A stretch of DNA of 64,000 nucleotides from Sthenelais limicola (Eukaryota; Annelida; Polychaeta; Phyllodocida; Sigalionidae), in the NCBI GenBank assembly GCA_942159475.1, contig OW804098.1:80717178-80781177 (forward strand). The letters run 5' to 3'. Shown piece by piece: positions 32,633 through 45,766 of this stretch (the stretch's first letter is position 1; every line of letters starts with the position of its first letter). The notes beneath the pieces are model-generated. The model saw nothing but the letters and a program-made list of their open reading frames with translations, searched no databases and was not told the DNA's origin. The position numbers and the translations under genes are program-made.

Positions 32633-34381
32633 GTGCCAAAGGCGCCATCATTTTCAATTTCAACTGACGTCTTAAAAGGTAACGCTGTTAAGAGATGGTC
32701 CATTTTCAAAGCCCTTCTCTTTCTCAAAAGCTATCGATGGAATGATCAAGGCTCGCTGCTGGTAATGAGACTGGGTGGGACGAAAAGATCAAGAAGGCAT
32801 AAGGACCCACTAGAAGCCTGTTGTGTGTTTTAGAGAAGTGCCTTTTCCTTGGGACCATGTTCCTACTTGTAATAAAATCCCGAACCTGTGATTGAATTGA
32901 AATCCCTTTGAATAATCAATGGCTACTTATATTAAGTGTTTTAAAAACGTTTGTTTTTGTCTTGGTTGCCCTTATGGAAATTTGGTTTCTTCCACCGAAC
33001 CAAATTACTCCAAACCGAGAAAGATAGGGAAAGACAACTCAAAACATGAGGTTGTCAGAAGCTGGATCGTGAGTTTAAAGAATTTGTTTCAGGTGCATCA
33101 TTAAGGGGGGGGGGGGGGGTCACTTTGATGAAATGGATGACACTTGATTGGGAATTGCTACATCGGGTCTTTATGAGAAAGTCAATGAATATTAGATAGA
33201 GGGTAGAGGGTTTATCCGTGTTTGTGATAAATTGAAAACATACATCACGGGCACGAGTAAATTTCCTATTAAACAGAATGATTTTTTAATTTTCATTTAA
33301 ATACAGGAAGATTCCATATCCATATTGGAGGGTGGATTTGATGATACTGGACGTCTTCAGACTAAATTGTACACATACTACCATCTTAGAATTTGTGTTT
33401 GTTATTCACTAAAGCCAAGTTGTATAATCCAGGTTATACGATGTTTTGATTAGTTGTAGTATGTTGTTTTCATTCTGATAGCTCCACTAAAATTCACAAT
33501 TTATATTTTGGCACCTCTTAAATCCAGATTGTCCTTACAAAATGATATTTATGTGTTTTGGTGTTTCTTGTTCCGATGTGGGATAAAATAGAATTCAAAA
33601 TATCACGTACATTCTCAATGTATCATAGCTTCAGATCAAAACCATCCGCCATTCCCACCCCGTAACACATTATATAAGGATCCAAGAAAAATAAAATAAT
33701 GTATACTTTCAAAGCGCGGCTGTTTTTAGCACCCACATGCACTTTTTAGCACTCAATGGTATTGAGACGGATCCATACCATTTTGATGCTAGTTTTGCAA
33801 TTAAGATTGCGTCGCATATAAACGAAGCATTTTAAGGACGTTTAAAAGACCGCGATTATCCGACTGTTTCAATGGAAAATATAAGAATTCCGATTCCGAA
33901 AATGTAAAAATTCCGATTCCTTGATTCAATTGCGAGATCTTCGAACGTTAAAGACAATGTCCTCTAATAAATTATAATTACAACCAAGGCGCATTTAAGG
34001 AAATATAATTGGTCCAACCTTGAACTTAGGATCACTTTTCTAAAAGTGTGATAATAGAGAGATAACACGAAGCCGGAATTAAGCTAATAACATTCAAATA
34101 TATTGGCAATGAATACGAAAGAATTCTACCTCGGTGGACTGATATTAAATTCTTTTTGTACGTGCGTTAACATTGCTTTATTCCTGATCACAAATTTAAG
34201 TCGCAATCCATGGCGGAAGTAGCCTTGAAGTAACACGGAAATGGTACATCACTCGTGTTTCCAGACCTGTCTGTAGTGTCAGTTGAGGTGGGTATTTACA
34301 TAGAAGAAAAGGTCATATCGGGATTCATACAACTTCGTCATTTAAAATCCAGAAACAAATGGCTTGGGCATCCAGCAGGCT
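32633..34381. other. AT-rich spacer
   Basis: A G-run interrupted only once is at 33104-33119. An open frame at 32570-32833 starts within the satellite and has no recognised domain. Nothing else supported. Confidence 0.5.
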
Positions 34382-34619
34382 AAGCCTTATTTAAGAAACT
34401 AGTTCTGCATGGAAACAGGTTAATTATGGTTTATATATGATAAGTTTAGGTACATAGTATTATGTACCCATTTTAATATATCAGGATTTGAATAAACCTT
34501 ATTTAGGAAACTAGTTCTGCATGAAAACAGGTTAATTATGATTTATATATGATAGGTTAGAACTCAGGGTTATATATATAGTACGTATATGTGCCCATAT
34601 TAATATATCAGGATTTGAA
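34382..34619. repeat. Imperfect tandem duplication, 110-127 bp units
   Basis: Unit 1 (about 34382-34492) and unit 2 (34493-34619) share AAACTAGTTCTGCATG, AACAGGTTAATTATG and AATATATCAGGATTTGAA. They differ by point changes and a small length difference in the middle. Confidence 0.9.
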
Positions 34620-34836
34620 AATGGCTCAAATAGATTCACTTCCCATCACTGATCAACCACTTCTTCGTACTATTTAATGCAATCTCTTTTGTTGGAAGAT
34701 AGATCCATCTGAGAAGAATATCTGAAGGTACCAGAAAAATGGCCTTGAAGCAACAGGAAAGAATACAATGAAATTCATCATCAATTCCCATAACGTCCAT
34801 TGGCGTGAGGGGCAGCAACAGTGAGGCCTTCCACTA

Positions 34837-34968
34837 CTGATTCTGATTAGAACTATAAATGACAAATCATCTACTTGACTCGAATGCATTATATAAAACC
34901 AATAGTGCTTATGTTGATTCGTTTCTCCTAAAGTCTGATTCTAAATGTTCATCAAGGGATTAACATTC
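34837..34968. repeat. 132-bp perfect direct repeat, copy 1
   Basis: Identical along its length to 38904-39035. It begins CTGATTCTGATTAGAAC and ends GGGATTAACATTC; sequence outside is unrelated. It has no inverted ends, so it does not look like a MITE. Confidence 0.95.
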
Positions 34969-36749
34969 TTCCAAATCACGGTTGTTTTTTTTAAAATGTG
35001 ATGTTATATTCAATACGCACACAAATAATAGATAACAGAAATAGAGAGCATTCTGCGTAGTGGGGCTTTCGCCCATTCTTATCTCCTTATAGCTCATCTT
35101 GAAGGAGAATTCAAGTGTCCTGCTCACAAACAGATCGTAAACCAATACGCCTGATTCATGCTTCCTTGGTCACTATAATAATGCTGCCGTGAACATAAAC
35201 GCAGCTGCACCTGAATACAAGATACGGTGAATGATAATGAAATCATGCGCAACAGTGACGTTGATCTATGGCGCCAACATATAGAAGACATATATAGAAA
35301 GATAGAGAGAGAGTCTATTCAATAACGTACCCGATATTGCATCCAATAATTTCAACCTCCATAACCTTGGTTTACAACCAAAGGATTTCAAAAGAAATTA
35401 ATCTGTGAGAAATCATGTCTTATTCAAGTTATTCATCATGACTATTTGAATTATGTTTCCATCCTGCATTGTGAGGTGGCAGGATTTTTGGTCAATGTTT
35501 CGTCTAACCTTTTTCCTTCACTAATGGCCATTCAAGCATTTAAGGCATGTTTTAGAGGGGAACATCAGTGGCTTATTCCTTATGCAAATGGTTTTGCAGC
35601 TAATCCCATTTACTACCAATAAAGACCCTAGACAGCCTCTAATACTACACTATAAGTTATTTTTTATTCATAGAATGAATGTGAGCTTACCACTCAGACG
35701 GTACGGAGCGAATGGGAACATTGTACTAAACACGGAGTATACATTAAGGAATTCTCATCAGAAGGGTCTTAAGTAATTCCCATCATAATAATTATAGCTA
35801 ATTATACGCTTTATTTAATTGAAACCATTTAACTATGTTGATAATAAATGCTTATCTCCTGTTAGTGCAGGGTACGCGTATGGTTAAGGACATCGTCCTG
35901 AGATCTTATTTTGAAACATGATTGGTCTTCAAGATTCTTCGGTGCATTGAGGGTGATGTCGCTTGATGACATTCAGCACAGCCGTCCTCAGCCCTCCGTT
36001 TCCCTGGGAAATATCCACATAATCTACGCATCATCTCCCCTCTCTTATAAGGACAGTCGATAGCCCACTATAGTGGCTTGTCAAATAAATTACAGATTTC
36101 AAACCTTTCCAAAGGACAGCGAAAATAGGATATAAGCACATATCTAAACAAATATTCTGCACTGTCTAGTCTGTCAATGTTCATTTAAGTCAGTACGAAA
36201 TATAAAACATAAAGAAACCAATGCATTAGACTTTAAGGACGTGTAATATGCTGAATGGATATGCCAATAATCCCTCTTCTCGTCCTATAGGTGTTATTAA
36301 GTGATGCAAGGCCGGGGAAAAGGATGCACAGAGGAGTGAAACGTGATGATTTAATGAGGGTTCAGTGGCTTGCATTATTCCCAGCTAGCGAACTGCTTTA
36401 TGAAGACAACCTAACGCAATGAACCCTCGCATGCTGCATGGGCAAAACAACAAGCACTTTTAAAGGGCCTGTTTACACTTGAGTCCTTTGGGTGTCAGCT
36501 GGTTTTCTCGTAATGCCCAGTGAACACTAGCAAACCTGAGAATGCAATAATGTCCCTGGGCAATGAGTCTTTACCCATGTTTTGCATCTCTCCAAAAACA
36601 ACACAACACAGGCACACTATTATTATTTTATCATGCTTTAGTAGTAAGTTTTTGGGTAATACGGTGAGTAGTATAGAGAAATGTTTATTTTCGTTTCGCT
36701 TCTATACGCATGCCGCTCTTTTCCACATTTGGGTTCACCTGTAGATATT
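34969..36749. other. Spacer, nothing recognised
   Basis: AT-rich. A tRNA-like phrase (ATGGTTAAGGACATCGTCC) near 35879 lacks a B box. Confidence 0.45.
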
Positions 36750-36880
36750 TTTTTTAATTCAAACTTTATTCAGGTTATAGAGCAAGTACATCATGTTAAT
36801 AGTGTAGTAATTCAAAACAAGCTCCCCAGATCACCATATGGTGGTCTTCCCCTGGGACCTGAGCCAGAGAGAAAAGACGT
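36750..36880 (-). mobile_element. 5'-truncated LINE 3' end, copy 2
   Basis: Minus-strand orientation, ending CCTGAATAAAGTTTGAATT and a short A-run. It shares GATCACCATA and GGTGGTCTTCC and TGGGACCTGAG with 19920-20045. Too short to include coding sequence. Confidence 0.65.
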
Positions 36881-37309
36881 GTCTTTCGTTTTTGATTGAA
36901 TACTGGTATTTACCTTTAGAAATACAAAGGCTAACTGCATGGGTGGAAAGGGGGTTGCTGTCGCTTGACGATGACAATGTTGATGGCTCTAGAAGATTTG
37001 ATTGATATATGATATGTTTTTATGCAATATTTCACTTTAATAATTTATGTCCGTATTTAATAATGATTATTAACATTGTGTTATACCTAAATGCACAATA
37101 TGGGCGAGGGTTTGGGGTGTGTCGCTTGAAGATGACAGTTGTAAGAATTTGAACTAAATCTTTGACAAAACAAATCAAATAAAAAGTTATGCAGGTTAAA
37201 GTAATTTTCATACGAGGTGTAGAAAGTATCAAGTAATATCAATGTTTTTCAGGCCTGTATTAACGAGATAAAAGTCAGGACTTTAGTATATAATATGGGT
37301 AAAACTACA

Positions 37310-38830
37310 AGGTTTTTATTTTTTTTTATTAGGAGTGTTTATCAGTCAATATACATAAATAACAGTGTGGTACAGACATTACGACAATCAAATAGATAAA
37401 GCTGATAGTATACTGAACCAGTAGGAAATAGCCTCAGTCTTAGTCTAGCTAAGTCTGGTAAGTTGGCCATTACCTAATAGACCTTGACTTTTATCATGTA
37501 GCTGTACAAAGAAAGAAAGAAAGAAACTATCTAAGGACTAGAGAATGCTAAGGTGATGGATGAAGTGATGAGGAATAGGAGCACATTGAGTAAAATTAAA
37601 TATATAAGGGTAACAAGCTTTCGGCCTTGGTTAGGGCCTTAAAACGATCATATGATTCAATGTTTCTGGTTTCAGGGTCTAGATTGTTCCATAGCTTTGC
37701 TGTCTTTCTTTGTATACAATGTAAATCAAAGTTTACAGTGTTAGGTCTTTGTGAAATTAAAATTGGTCCATCCCACTGTCTTGTCACTCTTCTTTCATTA
37801 TCTAAAAATCTGTTCTTTTTGCTTCTTCTGAAGGCAAAGTTCAAAATATGTGCTCTTCTTCTGTCTTCAAGTTTGGGCACATTGGCCAGTCTATGAATCA
37901 ATAGGGTATCTGTTAGAATAGGTAATTTTAAAGCAACTTTTATACACTTGTTATGAAGGATTTGGAGAGAATTCAATTCATGCATGTTACAACCACTATA
38001 AGTAATGTCACCATAGTCAAACAAAGGTAGAATGTGACTTTTAAAAATTCTCAGTAAAACAAACTGAGGTACCAGCTTTGAAATTCTTCTTAACAGATAG
38101 AGTTTATGACTTACTGACTTATGAGTTTGCCTAACTTGGGCAGAGAATTTTAATTGTGAATCAAGGGTTATTCCCAGGTATTTGTACTGTTCAACATTGT
38201 CTAGCTGTATGTTATTAATAGAAATATTAGGTTTGACATTTGCAACTCTTGATCTTGGTCCTCTTAGGTGCATACATTTAGTCTTAGTTACATTCAGAGT
38301 TAACTTGTTGCTCTGGCACCAATTCCAGAAATTTACAGTATCCTCTTGGACTTTGGTATTAAGTACAGTTAAATTTTTATCATGACAATATATAACAGTA
38401 TCATCAGCAAACAACTTAATTTTACAATGTTTAAGGCTATGCTCTGCATCATTAATATATATTAGAAACAATAGTGGGCCAAGTATAGAGCCTTGAGGAA
38501 CACCATAATTAATTTCTCTGATTGTTGAGGTAACATTATTACAAATAGTAACTTGGGTCCTATTTGATAAGTAATCTTTTAACAATGACAAAAGATTTCC
38601 TTTGACCCCATATTTGCTCAATTTAGAAAGTAGAATATTGTGGTTAACTGTGTCAAACGCTTTCTTTAGATCAAAAAATACAGCAAACGATGTATCACCA
38701 TTATTCCTCTCATTAAGTATATCATCAGTTAGATCAGCTATGGTATCTATGGTAGATTTCCCCTTTCTATGACTGGTAGAACTCTTTAAACGTCCGACAG
38801 ACTCGATATTTGAGCAGTTATCCAGCTGAT
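37310..38830 (-). mobile_element. 5'-truncated LINE (CR1/jockey superfamily), minus strand
   Basis: Contains the C-terminal half of a reverse transcriptase and its downstream domain, then about 285 bp of 3' region ending in an A-rich stretch at about 37315-37330. Homology to RT starts around 38776-38830. It belongs to a family different from the LINE at 3983, judged by protein motifs. Confidence 0.85.
37596..38780 (-). pseudogene. LINE reverse transcriptase, C-terminal part
   Basis: Open through 37596-38621 (341 codons from the first Met) and upstream of it to about 38780. Visible motifs in order: RKGKSTIDTIADL, FAVFFDLKKAFDTVNHNILL, INYGVPQGSILGPLLFLIY, LFADDTVIYCHD (FADD active site), YKYLGITLD and the C-terminal LPLFDYGDITYSG. 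No stop or frameshift interrupts the retained part, so the copy is fairly young though 5'-truncated and incapable of making a full ORF2 (no endonuclease). Confidence 0.9.
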
Positions 38831-38903
38831 GCCCTACTTTAGTGAGTTATGAGCGGGAGCTTGAAGCAACTACATGTGAGATGTTCAAATCGATATCTAG
38901 ACC

Positions 38904-39035
38904 CTGATTCTGATTAGAACTATAAATGACAAATCATCTACTTGACTCGAATGCATTATATAAAACCAATAGTGCTTATGTTGATTCGTTTCTCCTAAAG
39001 TCTGATTCTAAATGTTCATCAAGGGATTAACATTC
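38904..39035. repeat. 132-bp perfect direct repeat, copy 2
   Basis: Exact match of 34837-34968, located 70-130 bp beyond the 5' truncation point of the minus-strand LINE at 38830. Confidence 0.95.
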
Positions 39036-39261
39036 GAATGGAAGTCGTTGTATAGATCATTAACTTAAGCAGACATGCACCTGGTTTCGCTAAGTTGAGA
39101 CCAAAAGAATACATGTATGTATAGCTTCCTTTTTCAATTGTGAACAGACTAATGAACGACCATTCATATTAGGGTGGCAATAAAAGATATACATCCTAGT
39201 TTTAGCCAATGAGAGGCCAAAAGTACACAGGTCTCCGCCCACCTCTACCGCTTTCTCTGCC

Positions 39262-39511
39262 CCCCCCCCCTTTTTCCCATCTCTCTCTCTACTGCTCTCT
39301 CGCTCTCCCACTCTCTCCCTCCCTCTTCCCACCTCTCTCTCTCTTTTGCTATGCATGCATCTCTCTCCCTCTCTCCCTCTCTCCTTCTCTCCCTCTCTCC
39401 CTCTCTCCCTCTCTCTCTCCCTATCCGTCTCTCCCTCTCTCCCTCTCTCCCTCTCTCCCTCTCTCCCTCTCTCCCTCTCTCCCTCTCTCGCTCTGTCCCT
39501 TTCACTCTTAT
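39262..39511. repeat. Polypyrimidine tract (CTCTCTCC)n
   Basis: Mostly C/T with long runs of the 8-bp unit CCCTCTCT. It produces long Ser/Leu/Pro and Arg/Glu open frames that are artefacts of composition. Confidence 0.95.
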
Positions 39512-40515
39512 TTTCTCACTGTGCATAAACCCAAACTTAATACATATTTCTCATATGACAAAGAATCGAATTAATGAATCTTGCCTGAAATCAAATTGGT
39601 TGAAAAAACAAGACCTTTCTCTGATAAAATCGTTATTTTACTGTATTTTGTGTATGATGTCATCGTCAAGCGACACATCTGCCCACAATGTCTTTTTTGC
39701 CTGCACATTAGAACCCGCACTTATATCAGAAAAAATATTAGAGCATTATTATACCATGTCATAATATTTTAAATCGAATGTATTTGTACACCATTTCTAG
39801 TAACTTATTTGGGACAAGCTCAGAAAATGGACCCAACAATCGAATTATTTTTATTAGCATGCATGATCTGTTTTTTTTTTAAAAGATCTTATTTCTACTA
39901 GGTAAAACAGGTATCCCCTTTTCGGGGTTTCTCACCCGCCCCTAGTTGTTTTCTTTGATGCATGTAGGGGGTAGAATTGGGGAGAATAAATATATATTTA
40001 CAGAAATTGATAGCTGTTATTTACATATCGATATAGCAACCAAATTGCCACTCGGATTCCATTGATGGAGTGTTTTGGGTTGGATAGAAATTATATTTTG
40101 TTGCTTTTTTGCCACTCTGATCCTGAGATGGAGTGTTAAACGTATAACATCTTTGTACAAAAAAAGACATGTTATAAAAGCATTTTGTCGCCTTTTTGTC
40201 ACTCTGATCCTGAGATGGAATGTCAAAGGTAAAGTCATTTTAGTACAGAAAAACATGTTATATAAGCGAAGAACACAAGTGAGAAATATATAGTTGACGA
40301 TTGGTAAGTCTGTGACAATAATAATATGTTGTCGTACATGTATATATACATATCTTCATAATTAGTCACCACTTTGCCACTCAAATCAGATTGATTTGGT
40401 GTTAATTCAACGAATGACTTTCATAGAACTATTTGTTAGTAACAATAATACAGTTTTGAGATTTTATGCACTTATAGGTTTTAGTTTATAACCTATCTGA
40501 TGGCATTTTATGTGG
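39512..40515. other. Spacer with a short internal duplication
   Basis: 40085-40165 and 40170-40255 share GCCACTCTGATCCTGAGATGGA-like text (CTCTGATCCTGAGATGGA exactly) and TGTACAAAAAA-like ends, an imperfect duplication of about 85 bp. No gene was recognised. Confidence 0.55.
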
Positions 40516-40519
40516 GTTA

Positions 40520-42170
40520 ATCCAGCAAAATCTATTCAGGAGAACATAGAGGTATTAAGATGTGTGAGAGTGGAAGAGTCATTATTGAATGTATAGAGTA
40601 TTTAGCCATAATTATGTTCTGATTTGATTTAAAGGTTTCTATTGTTCCTATGTTTCTTTGTCTGGGTGAAAGTTCATTCCAAGCTCTAGCACATTTAACT
40701 AGGACGGTGTTTTCTCCCAATTTTGTTCTATATCTGGGTATTTTTAGGGTTGGTCCATCATGGATTCTTGTGTTCCTATTTGGAATGTTCGAGTATGTGG
40801 GGTTATTTGCTCTCTTGAAGGCTATATGTCTAAGATTCTTCTATTTTGAAGTAGAGGAATTTTGGCAGTGGAATGTAGATGGTTTGTGGGAGTGTCGAAT
40901 GGACAGTTTAGGATTAGCCTGAGAGCTCTGTTTTGTAATTTTTGAAGTTTTTCTGTTTGAGGTTTGTGTGCATTGTGTATTATAATATTTCCATAATCAA
41001 AGAAGGGAAGAATTCTAGTTTTGAAAATCTTAATTGCAGTTTGGGTATCAATGTATCTTCTGATCTTGTTTAGCTGGTATATTTTGTGTGCTATTGTTTT
41101 GACTGAGTGTGATAGTTGTGGCTGGTAGTTAAGCTTATTGTCAATTATGAAACCCAGATATTTGTAGGAGAATACTAATTTTAGTGGTTCATTTTGGTAC
41201 GTTATTATTTTTTATTTGTTTGCTTCATAGTTTTTTCTGGATTTGGACAAGAGCATTATGTTTGATTTTGTAGCATTTACTAAGAATATATTTTTCTTAC
41301 ACCATTTGTGTACATCGTCTATGGCTTTTTGCATTTTTTCATACAGTGTGTCAATATTTCTACCATGGATATAGATTATGGTATCATCCGCATATAGAGA
41401 TAGGTTACAGTTGAATATGTTTGCTTCAATATCGTTGATAAATATTATGAACATGAGTGGGCCTAGGATTGATCCTTGGAGTTTATTTTGCATTGAGTTG
41501 AGGTAAGGTTGTTTGCAGTGACTTTTTGATTTCTATTGAATAGGTAGGATCTGCACCATTCTAATAGGTTTCCTCTTATGCCAATATATTCTAGTTTTAG
41601 CAATACTATTGAATGATTCACCATATCAAATGCCTTCCTAAAATCAATGAAGGAGATTAGGGTATCAATGCCCTTGTCCATTTCCCATGCTATGCCATCA
41701 GTAACAGTGGTTAGTGCATCTATAGTTGAATTCTTTGGTCTGAAACCAAACTGTTTCTTATCAATGATCTCATAGGTATCCAAATACTCATATATATTCT
41801 TTTGTGTACTATTTTCTCGATTATTTTGCTTGGTGTTGGTAGGAGTGAGATTGGTCTATAGTTGTTTATTTTATTGGATTTTCCTCCTTTGAAGAGAGGG
41901 ATTACATTTGCCAGTGATGTTTGAAAAGATAAATTAATGCAGTGAGTAAATTCTTTATATAGAACTATTAAGGCTGTCTTGAGTATTTTATTTGGAATAT
42001 TGTCAATAATTATTATTGATGATGATTTGCATGTATTTATATCAGTCAACAGTTTTAATAGTTCATCCTTTGTGGTTACAATATTGGTCAGAGAACTTGC
42101 AGTTGGGGGTGAATGAGGTGTCCACTCTATCCTTTTTCTTTCTATGTGGAATTTGAATGACTTTGTTTCC
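40520..42170 (-). pseudogene. Decayed LINE reverse transcriptase, minus strand
   Basis: RT motifs appear in order on the minus strand but in changing frames: NVIPLFKGGKSNKINNYRPI, KKQFGFRPKNSTIDALT, FIDFRKAFDMVNHS, GSILGPLMFIIFINDI, LSLYADDTIIYIHG (YADD box near 41390) and, near 40690, ARAWNELSPRQRN from the C-terminal domain. Shifts occur near 41790 and near 41480, where the GVPQ part of the motif is lost, and stops follow after 41212. The 5' part (endonuclease) is absent. An older insertion than the neighbouring LINE at 37310. Confidence 0.87.
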
Positions 42171-45170
42171 CGCTTTCAAGAAGCGAAGCCTCTTGTTTCA
42201 TAATCAATACCCACATCATTCCCATGCCCCTGCGCCCAAAGCCAGCAGATTAGACTGCCACTGGCAACCAATTGTCATCTGCATGTCCTATTTTACACGT
42301 ACTGTTATGTAACCTGTTACTTGAGAGGCGCAAACACAATGAATGACGAGAGGCCGCAAATTTGGATTGCAACTGAAGCCGTACTTTCCATCAATGTATT
42401 GTGCAGTGGTCTAACATCTGTTCTATTGATATATATAATGTACTCAGGCAAGGATAATCAGCAGAATAATGGCCTATTGCACTGCTATTGCCTCTGTAAA
42501 TCAGAGATCAGCCACACTTTGTCCAGGCACAGGCACGTTTCATCGTCCAGGCACAGTTTAGCCGACAATATAAGTGAATTAAGCACATGTCTTGCACACG
42601 ACGGTAGTAATACTATACTATAGACAATAGACAACGAAGTGCTATTACAGGTATGTATGACTATGTCTGCATTCATTATCATATATAGCAAAATCGAAAT
42701 CATGTCGGGCCATCTATGGGATACTCATTAGACGAAGGTATATATATATATACACACGATTTAACTCATAGGAAAACGATAGGAAATTGAGGAAGAGGAT
42801 CATATCATATCACCTTTGCACTAACACCTCTTCTCATTAATGTCGAAGGGAAGAGTTTCTCTTATAATAGTTACACTAGGATATATAAATATATAATATA
42901 TTGCGGCTTTGTTCATGGTAAGACAGGAAACATTTCATAGTCAACAGAACATGTGAAATAAAGATCACAACAAGGGTATTGCTCTTTTATACTAATACAC
43001 CTATATTGTGATTAACAACGATATAAACAGGTAGATTAGTAAAATAATTTTGGTATAGAAATAATCAAATCCAACACCGGACGCTTGGACGCTTGGACAC
43101 CGGACATGTCTGACAAATAAAAAAATAAACCGAAAGGGGACACTGAAAAAATGAATAATTGTAAGATTATATAAATAATGGTGTTATCACACGGTGTCTT
43201 AGTGCAGCTTTGCCCATTTGAGTTTTCCGCCATATTTGCAATTGTCAAACAGTGGTTTAATATTACGGTTTTGACAATTATGAATTAAGAAGCAGCCAAT
43301 TCTGGACGACATATATTGGTCGACCTGAGTATTCCTCAGAGGTACAGCTCTTTTTGTCTATAATCATTTGATGAATGAGAATGCAAACAATAACTAATAA
43401 TAAAAGAGGCAGCCGGTTCCAACAACAGAATAAGAGAAGTGCTGACTGGCTTCTTTAAGCTTCTACGTCCGCAATCCTTATTTCACGGTTTATTTAACTT
43501 TCCTCAACCGCGCTAAGAAAGTTAGACATTAAGTGGGCCCGTGGCATAAGCCTCTTCGTTGTCTTATTTGCAACAGGCCCATTATCTCTACGCCTGCAAT
43601 TACTGCATGCTAAACACATACTTGAAAGCCGACACATACATCTAGGCCTACGTATTGGAAATAATTTGATACAATATGGCCTTTTCACCTGTAATTATTC
43701 ACCTACGAATAGAGAAATATTAATAAAGCATTATTATATATTATATCATTATAACCCAGACAAGGCTGTGACAGTTCACGAAGCCTACCTATAGTGGATT
43801 GACGTTTAACAATCACTGTCAGTCAGTCATTCCTACTCAGATTTCTGAACATCACAAGGAGTTAACAAGGAGTACATTCACTATAACCACATCCACGTGA
43901 ACGTCCATGGATACACTTCTTCCTTATTAAAATATATTGTGTGGTTCAGTCTCAGTAATAAATCATTCCCTAACAGAGGCCTGATTCATGAAAACAGACT
44001 AAACAGATTAGTTCCGATTGCGCACTAAATAGTAAGATAAATTGTTCACGATTTCCTTGAAAATCTTGAACAATTGCCCTTACCTTGATCCCCAAATAGA
44101 TGAACCATACGTGCTACTGTTCCTACAGCAGATGACGAGAAATATAGATTATTATACCCCAACGGCATCAAATCAATATATTCTAAATGACAAATCAGAG
44201 CTAATATCAGCACTTTCCCCCATTGCCTCACCCCTTCTGCCGAGGGGTATACACTAAAATAGAGAACTTCAGTTCCACAAGTTGCTATCATTATGCTATG
44301 AGTATGCTTATCCATAAGCACCATTACAGACAGACAATCTAGTTGGGGAGAATAATAAATACTGACATAAGAAAATCGACTCATATCTCCTCCTCCTGTC
44401 ATTATTCTCAACATAATGACGCCCCTACCTCGATGTTCTGGAGTTGATTCCAGACAACAATTGGACCTATCGTTATTGCATGAAACACTATAACGTCTGT
44501 TTCCCGGACACATTATCTCTGTCTCGGCGTTAACAAGCTTAAGGTGACTATATATATATATAAGGGCTTGTTGATCATGCATCTATAGAATCCAACCCAT
44601 GTGTATAATTAACACCAGTATTATTCTATACCTGTCCTATCAGGTGTAGGAGAAGCAAAGTTGTGAAGGTCTGTTGCATCTAGATGGCGGGCTTGTTAGC
44701 TTAAAGGCAATGCCCAGTGGAAGCCCAGGGAGATTTGCCAGAGGCTGCTCTATTATATTTATGTGATATCTCGCTGTGAGGCCTTGAATTCCTCTGCTAG
44801 ATATCCAAACATCGAAGACCTACCATCTCATCTTGTTCATTAATCACCCAATTTATTCATATAAGTTAATATTTGTAATTCTATATAGGATCCTCAACTT
44901 CTAGTGTAACTAATCATGTAAGGACAGCTGCCTTTCTGGGTGCACAGACTATCTGGTATATCTTGATAAGGTATAAGGTACATCTATAGATAAACTGTGG
45001 CCCTTAAATTAATTAGCTGCAATTACTCACAAAATTCTTCCCATCAGTCAGATGGTCTGGTGGGACATATTCTTACTGGTAGAATAATAAAATATGGGAC
45101 TACATTATTTTGCATTAAAAGTTGAGTGTCTTTATTTTTCGTTATGCTTATTATAATTGTATTGTAACTG
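42171..45170. other. Intergenic or intronic spacer
   Basis: About 3 kb AT-rich. Only short simple repeats (AT runs near 42740 and 44551) and a small GGACGCTT duplication near 43080 were seen. Open frames here, including 178 codons on the minus strand at 44046-44582, show no recognisable domain. Confidence 0.45.
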
Positions 45171-45174
45171 TTAA

Positions 45175-45281
45175 GGGCCTAGTCCACTAAGCCGATTCTC
45201 ATGCGTTTTTGCGCCGCAGAGGACTCTTTTGCACTAAATTCTGTGAGAATTGCATGGGGATCGGCTTAGTGGACTAGGCCC
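45175..45281. mobile_element. 107-bp palindromic MITE, copy 2 of 3
   Basis: Best copy for defining the insertion: TTAA on both sides (45171-45174 and 45282-45285). Ends GGGCCTAGTCCACTAAGCCG and its inverted form. Confidence 0.95.
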
Positions 45282-45750
45282 TTAAATATAAACCTCAAAC
45301 TTTGAGTACTTTTGCTTACAGCTTATACAGATATCATATAAAAATCCTCATATTTTGGGGGTCATTTAGAAAACATTATGTCCCATCAACAAACTGATCA
45401 ATTTATACATGCGCATTATGTATGCACGGATTATAAATTTACTATTCTTCTCCAGTTTTAACGACTATGAATCCTAAGTTATCAAAAAGAGGTAGATGTC
45501 CACCGTGCATATAATCTTCTCGGCATAGGCTCATTTATGCACCGGACCCGAGGGCCCATATGCAACTGCCCCCACAGTCGAGGCGTCTCCGGTCCCTGTT
45601 CTATGTAAGGCCATCTCGCTGTTATATAATAATCTAACGCGGACCCTAAGCAAAGATCGATCAAGATCAGGTATCGATATCTCATCGTTGTTTGATAAAG
45701 CCTGCGTTCAGAAAATAAGTGTATCTCTTAATAAATTGTATTTATTCCTA

Positions 45751-45756
45751 TTTCAG
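45751..45756 (+). promoter_or_regulatory. Splice acceptor before the receptor coding exon
   Basis: TTTCAG preceded by a T-rich tract (TTTATTCCTA), 10 bp before the start codon at 45767. It implies an upstream exon, either 5' untranslated or the mini-exon at 26935. Confidence 0.65.
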
Positions 45757-45766
45757 ATGGTTCACG

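Noticed and set aside
39209..39764. Ser/Leu/Pro-rich and Arg/Glu-rich open frames on both strands
   Set aside because: Artefacts of the CCCTCTCT simple repeat.
44046..44582. 178-codon frame on the minus strand
   Set aside because: No domain, no obvious start context, mixed hydrophilic composition; likely chance. Worth a database search but not callable.
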